Below are positions 37,101 through 46,505 of a stretch of DNA of 64,000 nt, piece after piece. How positions within the stretch are numbered: position 1 is the first letter of the stretch; every line of letters starts with the position of its first letter. A program made the translations under genes and the position numbers. The stretch is taken from NCBI GenBank assembly GCA_004794785.1, contig SJOL01006492.1, forward strand, positions 4,963 to 68,962, written 5' to 3'. Under the pieces are notes generated by a model. The model saw only the letters and a program-made list of their open reading frames with translations. It was not told the origin of the DNA and did not search any database. The stretch is from Opisthorchis felineus (Eukaryota; Platyhelminthes; Trematoda; Opisthorchiida; Opisthorchiidae).

Positions 37101-37745
37101 ACTTCATTCGAAACTGTGTGACTTTATAAATGCATTTTAGACTGGGGTGAACTGATCGACAAGTTTGACTTTTGATAGGACTGTTTACTCAAACATTTTC
37201 CTTACAGATGTTATGTCGTCAACCAGCACAGAGAAACGGCAAGTAACGTAACCGTTTGCTGTTTGGAGAACCAACTAGCCCAGTACAACATTTTGATCAA
37301 AATAAATGGTCATTGTAGAGTGTGCATTCTTTATATATCAGACCAGAAAAAGGGAAACCTGCACTGAAATTCCAAAAATCTCCGCAAACTACCAATCTGT
37401 AATAAGTAGTTTAGAGGAGCAACAAAATTCACTCAATATGGAGAAGTTCCATCTGAATGGTCGTCACTCAATTAGGCGACGAATAGGTGCAAACGCTTGA
37501 TGTGTGTCCCGTCAGTGGCGACTGAGTGGCGCTACATCCCGACTGGAGGTGATTTGTTCACGTTGCTGGTCAGGCCCGTATAGTCTAACCATACTGTTCA
37601 AACTACCGCTCCGACAATTTCGGGTTCCAATCTCCTCGGAGTTTCGTGAGACATCGAAGGCATCGATGGTCCTGAGTGCGCAGCGGCTAAGAACAGCAGT
37701 GACATGGTTGAGATTGGGGTCATATATTTCACAGTGCACATGGTT
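34170..37745. repeat. Diverged repeat family B, region 1
   Basis: Internal similarity is seen. AACTTTAACACCTGCTGACACTC at about 34309 pairs with AACTTTCAACACCTGTTAACACTGAC at about 36834. CTGTAATAAGGTGGTTTAGAGGA at about 35252 pairs with CTGTAATAAGTAGTTTAGAGGA at about 37397. The stretch 36980-37040 and the segment 37560-37740 match 45800-45870 and 46330-46505. These look like old, rearranged copies of one repeat. No coding frame is shared among the copies. Confidence 0.5.
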
Positions 37746-38553
37746 TTAAACGAGAAAATATTTTCGGTGAGATTAGTTTAACCGCAATAACTGTTCGGCA
37801 TGTATTCACGCGCAAAAAACATAGCGAAAATATTTGCAGTTTTTAATCGTTGCGAAACTAAACTAGGCATGCATACGAACAAATCAGCAACAGTGGTTTT
37901 GTGTAGTTTGCTCGTATTCGACTTGCTGCACAGTATCATGATTTGTTAGTATGATAACTTTTACGGGCGTTGTTTTGACAGCCTTCAGGTTGATCGACGG
38001 CTCGCTCGGGTATGCACAATTAAATCGCCAACAAATGGGTTTCTACTAGTGTTCGTGAACGTCCGTAATATTTCAGTTATTGGATTGATGTGCAGCAATA
38101 TATGTCAGCTATTGGGGCACAGTAAACCCGAAACCAGCTCGGCGTGAATCTGGCAAATGATGGCGGAATTGAACAAATAGCCCGTGAAAAATCGACCGGG
38201 GACCTGAAAATTATAGTCCAATTAAGGCGTTCGAATGCTGCATTTAACCATAACATTTTAACCATCGTGCACTGCAAGCGGGTTGAAATAAAGGACTTTA
38301 AATGTATTTTTTTAGGCTGAATATATACCTTTTAGTAGATCCAACACAAGCATATGCACCGTTGTTTTCACAAGGCTTCATTGAAGCTTTCGAGTGTGTC
38401 TAAGAACCCCACAAACGAACGGCCACAGGAATTGTGGTAAACTGAAAAGCTTTCCTCCGGAGGTAGAGTTTTTTTGTTCAAGAAGATTTGATTCTAGCAA
38501 AAATACGCTCATCACAATATCCCTGCGATCCTGTACTATAAAAGAACTCGTAA
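37746..38553. other. Unrecognised sequence
   Basis: Nothing beyond short AT-rich non-coding DNA is seen between repeat family B and the coding remnant. Confidence 0.4.
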
Positions 38554-39096
38554 TTAAAATTGCGTGGATCTGACGTGCTTGCTCTCCACGAGCTTCAATC
38601 CGATTATGCTGAATATTCCATAGGTCGGTTGGATCAAAATATTGAAATTATTGATGTGCACAAATTTCTAGCAATAGGCGGTTTTTCCCCTTTGCAATCA
38701 TCACCAGAAATGATCGTTGTCCTGAGACGTATACTGCATACACAACAGCAGAACAACACTTTTGGGGTAGAAGCTTGTTCAACAGCCAAGGGTGTGTCAC
38801 TACATACCCCTGTGAGTCTGACTAAAGAGCAGAGTGAACGTAAGACTTCTGATCTTCGAGCACATATGGAAGTTGATCGGTTGGTTTTTGACGCAGTTAG
38901 TTTATTGGTGTTGGTGAAAGTTCAGAAGGCTGATATCAAGCAGTTGTACTTTGTTTCGGAAGCCGGTATGGGAGTTTGATAGCAGAACAAGAGCATAAGT
39001 GAAGTTCAAGAACGTTTGCTGTGGAAGGCAATCTTGGTCGAAGAGAGTTATACATTCCATATGGAGCACGGGCCAACTTTAGATGTAAGTTATTAA
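38554..39096 (+). pseudogene. Unidentified coding remnant with two adjacent in-frame stops
   Basis: The frame is open from 38554 for about 140 codons and is protein-like: DVLALHELQSDYAEYSIGRL, then NIEIIDVHKFLAIGGFSPLQ and VSLLVLVKVQKADIKQLYFV. It meets TGA TAG at 38977-38982 and continues in the same frame as SISEVQERLLWKAILVEESY and TFHMEHGPTLD. A good donor-like GTAAGT follows directly at 39086-39091. No intron could fit at the double stop. It is either a decayed host gene or a retroelement protein I do not recognise. Gypsy copy 2 begins 34 bp downstream on the opposite strand. Confidence 0.4.
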
Positions 39097-39130
39097 AGCT
39101 CCGCAAAATTGATGATGACGTTAGTACCAG

Positions 39131-39441
39131 TGAAAGTAGGAGAGCCCATTGCCACGGAGTTCTTTACTAGAAAACACCAACTAAACAGTTACAGACTATT
39201 GGGCAGGAAAGTAAAACTCTCATGGGAACCCTGTTCTTAGAAAACTAAATACCCATCTTCTTCTTGAACGCGTCTTCTTGAAGTTTCCTGGATATTCACT
39301 GACTATCACGCAATTGTAAACGAATGCTGCAGAGCAGTTCCACAAATTCCGTAATAAATCCTACCTTCCATTAGACCAGCGCGGCGTTGCGAGAAAACCA
39401 CATACTACTCGCACGCCTCATCAGTAGCATCCACCGTTACA
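39131..39441 (-). repeat. 3' LTR of gypsy copy 2
   Basis: The LTR is 311 bp. Read on the minus strand it runs TGTAACGGTGG to TACTTTCA. The AATAAA position is altered to AGTAAAG. It aligns with the 5' LTR apart from a roughly 20-bp segment (about 39334-39354) that the 5' LTR lacks. Confidence 0.9.
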
Positions 39442-39456
39442 CAACTTCCCCCTTTA
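39442..39456 (-). promoter_or_regulatory. Polypurine tract of gypsy copy 2
   Basis: Minus strand AAAGGGGGAAGTTG immediately precedes the 3' LTR, as in copy 1. Confidence 0.75.
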
Positions 39457-39479
39457 AATGTCGCTCGCGTGCCACCGAT

Positions 39480-40460
39480 TTCCATCTACTTCGGTTATGT
39501 CGCCCGCAGCTTCTAGTTTTTCGGCAGCACTTCGGGTGTATCATGCCACTAATGAAGCTGAGACCCGTTTGATCTTTTCAACCCCCGACCGTCTTGAATT
39601 ATATAGACGTTCGCCCAACGGTCGGCAACAACAATCGGACCTTGCCATTGACCGCCCCGCTTCCGCGAACCCAGTCCACTTCTTCCAGGATTCTGATGAT
39701 CCTTCCACTTGACCTTTGCGTCTGTAGGGAAAGGTCGTGCCTTTCTACTTGCCGTTTTATCGAGCTTTCCTCCTTTCTTCTCCTAGCTACTCCGGTCAGA
39801 AGCGTGTTGGCGGTCGCAACCCAATTTCCTGATCAACCGAAAGGCGCGGATGTCCACCGTGCGTCAGGATGAACGGGGACTTGCCTGTGGTTGGCCGACA
39901 GCAGGATAACTTCCCAAGCACCTCCTTCGGATACTAGCCACTTTTTGATCTTTCGGTTATTGCGTTTGGTTGGACCATCTTTTGCGGGTGTTATGGTGCC
40001 TTCCTTAGCCGTCTGATGCCCGGATTCTGCTGGCAACTCCTAAACTCTTCGCCCTCAATGCAGGTCCCTTATGCGTTAAGATCTCTTTGGCACCACGTGG
40101 TGGGTCACGATGTAATGCATAACCACTCCGCTGATCGTCGTCGCCCGTTGATTTGGCACGGCTGCCGCCCCGACCCACCAAGACAGGCGTTCTGTCTTCA
40201 TCACGATATATTGATTTCCGCTGGTCGTCACCGTAAAGGGGCCACAACTCGCCGATTTCTGAGACAGGAACTGGATCCAATGGACGGGTTGTCCTCGTCG
40301 CATCCCCTTGCGTCAGTTGGCACCAAATGCAGGACACCGCATTATCCATCACCACACTTCTCATCCCGGCCCGTAGGCCCTTTGCCGAAGTACGCCGTAC
40401 GTCTTGGTGCATTCTGTGTTCCATCTCGTGGCATTCAGCAATCGACTTCCGCATAACCTT
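39480..40460 (-). pseudogene. Integrase remnant (gypsy copy 2), catalytic triad lost
   Basis: The N-terminal zinc-binding part is recognisable (ECHEMEHRMHQDVRRTSAKG and VSCIWCQLTQGDATRT, with C-X2-C). About 17 bp are deleted at 40238-40246 relative to copy 1, which removes the first catalytic Asp (VSEIGELW runs directly into a shifted frame). The second Asp position (TDHG in copy 1) reads THKG, and the Glu of AERNN reads TKRNN. A GPY/F-like tail can be followed to about 39480. This copy could not supply integrase. Confidence 0.82.
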
Positions 40461-40499
40461 CTTTCTCAATAGGTGAGTACATCTAATCAGCGTTAGTCA

Positions 40500-41330
40500 G
40501 AATGCGACTGGCATATTCAATAACTCCACTCCCCTGCTTTAGGACTGTGCCGATAGCGCAGTCTCTAGTATATGGGCAGTTTGAGGGCCGTTTGCTCATC
40601 CGGCATCCGCAACTGGACACGTCCGAAAGCCGCACGTGCTTCCCTTGTGTTTTCGAATTTTCATTTTTTTCCCAACCAAGTCGTACAGTGGAGCAGCAAT
40701 CGTGTTGAAATCCGTAACAAACCGGTTGTAGTATGCTGCTCGTCCAAGAAACTGCCTTACGGACCGCTTTGAATTGGGAACAGCACAGTCCTCGATCTCT
40801 GCCAGTTTTTCTGGCAGTGGGCTAACCTCTTCCTGAGCCACTTCATGGCCCAAAATTGTCACCGAAATTCGAGCGAGCTGTGTTTTGCTTCATTTATCCG
40901 CAGGCCAGCCTCCAAGATACCCTCCTATACGGCCTCCAAGTGAACCGCTTGCTCTTGATCCGAATTGCTGTACACAACGATATCGTCTCCGTACACGGCA
41001 ATATTCTGCAGTCCCTTAGTTAAACGAAGCAGCAAGCGCCGGAGTGTAAATGATGCCCCCAATAAACCAAACGGCATCCTTCTGAATTGATATTATGTTT
41101 CTTAACCGTTAACGCCGTTTTCTCCCGGTCCTCCGCTTCGGTGTATTGTTGCCAGTATCCGGAACGCAAGTCAAACACCGTGAAATATTGGGAAGGCTGG
41201 AGGAAACCCAAAATCTCTGCAACTCGATGGACAGCTACAACCCAATTTAAAGTCAGCTTACTCGAACGCCGGAAGTCCAGCGGTATTTTCCTTTTGCTTT
41301 TTTTACAAGCACAACCGTTGAGTTGTACGC
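40500..41330 (-). pseudogene. Reverse transcriptase remnant (gypsy copy 2) with intact YGDD
   Basis: On the minus strand the catalytic box is intact: NIAVYGDDIVVYSNS, with YGDD at 40982-40993. Upstream are YFTVFDLRSGYWQ (the palm region with the first catalytic Asp, in DLRSGYWQ) near 41190. Downstream are HEVAQEEVSPLPEKLAEIED and FLGRAAYYNRFVTDFNTIA, which fit the post-palm part and the start of the RNase H connection. Several frameshifts split it into separate frames. Confidence 0.88.
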
Positions 41331-41689
41331 ACTGCTGACGACCTCAGTTAGGCCATTTTGCAGCATCTCTCCTCTCGTAGATGGAGTGGCAGCGGGCGAG
41401 GGCCGTAAGATCGAAATCATTCGGAAGAGAGGAGAATGTCGTGTTCAATTCCGAGAAGAAGCCACACGGATCTTCACCGCACGTGAACAGTTCGAAGTAT
41501 TCCACCACCACAGACTGCAATGACGGCATGTAACAAGGCGGAATATTTCGGACATGCAGCTCGCTCACGGCAGTGCTTGGGTTACCTTCAAGTTTGACTT
41601 AGCCATACTTTGTCACCATTTTTCCCCGCTTTGAGAACTTCTGCTTCCAAGATTGTCTTCTCTAGGTCGGGGCTGATCGGGAACTCGTG

Positions 41690-41890
41690 CTACACGGACC
41701 TGCTACCTAGGACCACTGAGTGCATTGACAATCCGTCAATTTCTGTCGGTATCCTCCCACTGCTCCCACGGCTAGCGTGCACGGTTTGCATTCAGCTTCG
41801 CTCCATTTTCATCTCAGCAATACCCCTGCTTCTGTATCAGTTAGACAAAGCTCCCTCTTCCCGTCTATTTCGCAAACGGCTTGTATCGTA
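41690..41890 (-). pseudogene. Aspartic protease remnant (gypsy copy 2)
   Basis: Minus strand EIDGKRELCLTDTEAG matches the protease start of copy 1. The Asp-Thr of the active-site triplet is present, but the Gly reads Glu. Frameshifts follow. Confidence 0.7.
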
Positions 41891-41949
41891 TCTTATTGTG
41901 TCACTTCACTAATCGCAACCCACCCAGGAAAAGAGGAGAATGTCAGATT

Positions 41950-42600
41950 TTATTATTTACATGTGGTCGGGTACGACATTATTCGTCCCGTATCCGTGCC
42001 CCGCTTGCAGCATTGGCTTGTTCCAGCTTGATCCCGTTCTGTTTGCAGGCACTCCACTGGTCAATAATTGCTGTTCTCCTGCGACTGCAACGTGGCCAGT
42101 GTCGCCTCGGTCAATTTCCGTGCCAGACGCACAAGCTCCTCTATACTCAGCTACACGGTTGCTCTCGCCAACCGCAACTGGGCACGAAGCGCAGACTGCA
42201 CACCTTCAACGAACTGATCAGACATCAACTCCGTCCAGTCCCAGTAAAGCCCGATCCAACGACTGCTGCACGCTGGCGAAGAACATTGTCGGGTCACATC
42301 CGGATTCCATCCTAGCCGTCTCGAACCCGTCATAGCGCCGTGGCGGTCAGCCGGTTTGTCAAATATCACTGCAAGAGCTTATTTCGCGGACATCCAGTCC
42401 ATCTTCAGAGGGCCGCTTCTGGCCGCATCCAGGGCCGCCTTCGCCCGTCCTCTGAGGAGAGTTTTCAGTGCACCAAATTTCCCCGGTCAGTCTACAGTCC
42501 AGCGGCCTCCACAAACTCTTTGAAATCCTCCAAGAAGATCCGCACATCCCCATCCTCAAAAGCTGTGATTACAAAATCTTCGTCCGTATCATGGTCATGG
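41950..42600 (-). pseudogene. Gag remnant (gypsy copy 2), zinc knuckle destroyed
   Basis: Minus strand FEDGDVRIFLEDFKEFVEAA near 42560-42500, and GWNPDVTRQCSSPACSSRWI (about 42300), match copy 1. The CCHC knuckle position (about 41986-42030) retains the first Cys (QCCK), but the second Cys is Arg and the His and last Cys are gone. Stops and frame changes are frequent. Confidence 0.78.
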
Positions 42601-42607
42601 CACCCAA

Positions 42608-42896
42608 TTTAAGGAGGAAAGCCCTGCGCCGCGAAATTTTTTATTAGAAAACACCAACTAAACAGTTACAGACTATTGGACAGGAAAGTCAATCACTCAT
42701 AGGCACCTTGTTCCTAAAAAATGATTATCCGTCTTCTGCTTGAACGCGTTTTCTTGAACTTTCCTGGATTTTCACTGACCATCACGCAATTGTAAACGAA
42801 TGCTGCAAAGCAGTTCCACCCTCCATTAGATCGACGTGGAGCTGCGGGAAAATCACATACCACTCGCACGCCTCGTCAGTAGTATCCGCTGCTACA
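42608..42896 (-). repeat. 5' LTR of gypsy copy 2
   Basis: The LTR is 289 bp. Its outer end reads TGTAGCAGCGGAT, where the other LTRs read TGTAACGGTGGAT. It contains AATAAAAAA near its 3' end. The primer-site region TTGGGTGCCATGACC lies directly beyond it on the minus strand (about 42593-42607). Confidence 0.88.
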
Positions 42897-42908
42897 CCAG
42901 CAGCGGAT
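42884..42908. repeat. 10-bp perfect inverted repeat across the LTR/flank junction
   Basis: ATCCGCTGCT, a 5-base spacer ACACC, then AGCAGCGGAT. The left arm is the LTR end and the right arm is host flank including part of the target duplication. Confidence 0.85.
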
Positions 42909-45689
42909 TACGCAAATGTTGGATTTCTTCTTCACAAGCACCATGTGTTTGGATCGTTTCGTCTGGTAATCCAGTAAAATACAGCAAACATAAAAATTTC
43001 TAACAAGGTCCTTCATGGCCAACTCGTGCATGCTTATTAAAAAACGGAAAAAGCCTTGGGCTGGCTAGAGATGCTGCGGTTCTCGTTACTCAGAAGTATT
43101 TTGCGGGCCAGATGTATTGAGGTTGAGGAGACCCCCAAACATCGCGTACGTTGTCAGCCGTCCTTAGCTAGTGCATATATGGTGGCTATGTTTCTATGGA
43201 CATATTGTTTCCAATTGTATACGGGATTAACTCAACGGTTTCTGCTCATTTCATCAAGAGTCATTCAGAAAAGGAGCTATAACTCTGCTTGAGATCACTT
43301 GCCCCGCTTTCTTTGTAACCGTTTTGCGAATCAGAAAGTACTGCAAAAATAACCCCTGATTACTTAAAATTCAATCACATATAAAGTTACACGTCAAGAG
43401 TATCCACCATTTGGGAACAAACAGTATTATTATTATTAACTGTCTTGGTACATTAAGTTGTAATATTATTACAATAATTTCGTCATGGCTTTATTTATTT
43501 TGCTAAATTTCCATCGTCCAAAGATGCTACCTTTGACTACCTGCACAACATCCAAACCTAATTGAGAGCTTGCGACCATTATTCGGTGGGTCACATGTCA
43601 TCATCGCCTCAATGTATTATTCACTGGTGTTATGGAAATTTGGCTTCACTGGTTGAGAAACAAGCTATCCACACGCTCTTTATACGTGTGCTGCCTAGTA
43701 TGTGTAGAAATGTTCGCCCTGGCTGAGTTTTTGGCTAACACAAGAAGTGTGCTGTAAGATGGATTGCTATATACCAAGATTTGCATTTGCAATTGAGTGC
43801 CATCTCAAGAAATGCCTTGCATTTGCGTATATTGCATTGCAGCAGTTCATGTTTTTTCTATCAGAGTGAAAGAAAGCTTGGGAGGAATGCGTGGTCTTTG
43901 CAGTTTATGCCCAAAGCTACCTGAGTTCAGTGGTGACTGACCTACTCATGACAACGAGTGTTCCTACGATGGCTGAGAGCCTACAAAAAGCATGTGTACT
44001 CCTTGTCCGATGTCCTTATGAGGGTCTGAGGGCAGGAGCAGACGATTTTTTAGGGAACTGGGTGTCTTTGGCAAACAGCAGCCCTGACGATAGTCAATCA
44101 CTACATTTACCGGAAAACATGGGCTGTATATTCAAGTTGACGGGCTTCAGGTGTCAAGAGCTATGTTAGGGACGCTGGTTACTATTAAAGCTGTCTGTAT
44201 CCGAATACCTTTTTTAGTTCATTGAAAAGGAAAATAATCCTAACGGCGTCACGTTGCGTTGAATATCCATTCACACTTATTTATTCAAGCGGAATACACA
44301 ACACAGTCCCTCGTCACGGTAATCCAAAATAACACACCTGGGTTAAGCAAAAACGAATGCCCCAAAGACTGCGCTACGCACAACGTTCAGCGTTCAACGG
44401 GACACCATCCGTAACCATACAACAGTCAGAAATAAAATTAGATATTTCGTTGATGGTATGAATCTAAGAAATTGGATGAAATATATCGAACAAAAGGCAA
44501 TACCGGTCTTGGTCCATACACGCGCTGCAGATTTCGGGAGGTAGTCTACGATGGTTACGTAATTACAAGAGAACCGAATGGGTTTGCTCAGGTCATTGAA
44601 ATTTTATGGCATCCACGCAGCCCCGTTTCATATCTTTCTGTTTCCTTTGCATTGCATCCAAATCTTAGTATTTCGGATACGTTTAGTAGTTGCTGATCGG
44701 TATTTTAATTTAGCAGTAGGCTTGAAAAACAGCCATTAAAAAATTCGCGCCGGTCATTAGTAACGCACGCGAAATCCACAAGCGAAACTTTCATTCTTCT
44801 CCGATCCGAACCTTAGAAATTCAGGACTACGCAGATCTTTCCTGAGCACAACATCGGCAAACGCTAGATTGAGCAAAAAGCTTGGTCCTAGCTATCCACG
44901 TGGCTAATCTTTGATTCTAACCCGCAGGCCCAAAAGCTCCTTGAAAAATGCAATTACTAGATGCCTCCAGGCCGTTTGACAGTTTGAGCGTCATGTATCC
45001 CTAGTTTTGATCTCTGCTGCGGCTGCGGATTTTGAACTCAAATTGACGGATGGTTGGTATGCAAGAGCATGGCGTTACAAAAAGGATAGCACCAGTGAAT
45101 GCTGCATACCTAAAATGAACTGAAACGGTAATATGAAAATTATTAGAACGCCGTGTGAGGCGCAAACGTGCTGCAACTAGTTACAAGCCGTCACAGGTTG
45201 TGCCCGGAAACCAAGGTAACCATACATTTGTTCTACGGAATACTTCCTGGTCTTCACCATGCCCTCCGAACTGCACTTTGGAACTAACTGTCCTAAATCA
45301 GAATATCTTCAAGTTATATGGTGGTAGACTGCCACGCTCTTCCAAGTAGCATTTTGGTGAATGTTTCACTGTATTTGTATTGTTGCATGTAATGTAATAT
45401 TACATATATATATATATATATATATCATAAAATGTACATACCTGCAATGCGAAGTGTTTATTTTGATCAAAATAGTGTAAGTATTTTGAATTTCGTTCAG
45501 TCTTTGGACTTACAAAGGAATGGTGACTATCATTACTCACTTGATTCCATATAACCCACGGTTTGACATTTGTACGGTCCCTATTGTGCAGCTGCGAATA
45601 AACCGTGATATGCTATCCCCTGGATATATATTGTGCTTTTGCATCACTATTGAGAAGGATAAAAATTAATGATTCTGAATACAAAGTAT
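42909..45689. other. Unrecognised sequence with an (AT)11 tract at 45404-45425
   Basis: Protein-like but unsupported frames occur at 43891-44169, 44472-44696 and 45155-45349. None has a motif or clear splice pair. The AT microsatellite is the only firm feature. Confidence 0.45.
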
Positions 45690-46505
45690 CCTGTGTTCCA
45701 AAGGGCTGGCTCCTCAAAAAACTTTTGACCGAATTTGCAAACATACTGGACACAGACCACAAGGACCATGAAGTCGCAGTCTTCACTGTTATCTACGGGC
45801 TTAAAGTTTGTATGCACACCCGCTCCGTAGTATGGGGTGGTCATGCCCATACATTTGGATACCGACCAATTTGTAAGCAAGTGGGGTCCGCCTTCAAATC
45901 GGGACATGAGAAGTGCTTGTGTAAGTCCAGTGGGAATTGAGGCTGGTCACTGAAGGATAAATGTCGTTCGCTGTCAGTTTGCTAGGCTTATTGTACAAAT
46001 CAGGGTGATCTCACAATTCCGTGATTAACCATAGTGAAATTTTTTTAGGTTGCGCTCCTGGTGATGAAACATTCGTAACATGTCCGCCACATTTTAGTTT
46101 TGATTGGTTTCCCCCATAAACCCAAATCTTCGGTCACCAACCCTGATCCACTTTTGAAGGTTATATAGTTCATCGGAGGTTTTGTTTGCAAGAGCTTTCG
46201 ACTTCATATTGCTCATCGCTTTTGTGGAGACCATATCAGAACCAGATCACCAAGCCAAAATTGCTACAGACTCACCTGTGTTTTCAAAATATATATGATC
46301 CGGATGACGCGTGTTTACAGTTCTGGTCAGACTCTTATGGTCAAATCGCACTGTTCAAACTACAGGCAAGAAGCTTTCACGTTCGACACTCCCTGGAGTT
46401 TTTTGGGAAGTCATAGGTATCACTAGCCTTCAGCGCGCAGCGGCCAAGAAGAGCGGAAGAGGTAAGTAAACGGTCACAAATCTGATAGTGCACGTGGTTT
46501 AACTA
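45690..46505. repeat. Diverged repeat family B, region 2
   Basis: It matches region 1. AAAGTTTGTATGCACACCCG at about 45804 corresponds to AAACTTTGTGTGCATAATCCG at about 36979. The segment from CACTGTTCAAACTACA to GTGCACGTGGTTT (46349-46501) corresponds to 37588-37745. A 111-codon frame over the first part is not conserved in region 1. Confidence 0.55.

Larger units (their letters stand above)
39131..42896 (-). mobile_element. Ty3/gypsy LTR retrotransposon, copy 2 (degenerate, internally deleted)
   Basis: This is the same family as copy 1, on the minus strand, 3.77 kb long. The 5' LTR is at 42608-42896 and the 3' LTR at 39131-39441. The element is bounded by CCAG on both sides (39127-39130 and 42897-42900), a 4-bp target duplication typical of this class. 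It is shorter than copy 1, mainly because most of RNase H and the linker to integrase are missing near 40441-40460. It shares with copy 1 the polypurine tract and the LTR termini. No frame is complete. Confidence 0.92.

Noticed and set aside
43891..44169. 92-codon frame with moderately protein-like composition
   Set aside because: No acceptor/donor pair in frame and no recognised domain.
45155..45349. Frame containing SPCPPNCTLELTVL, considered as a third ML exon
   Set aside because: The Cys-Pro pair is there, but the preceding strand and glycine pattern of ML domains are absent.
45605..45940. 111-codon frame and its minus-strand shadow
   Set aside because: It overlaps repeat family B and the frame is not kept in the related region at 36980-37110.
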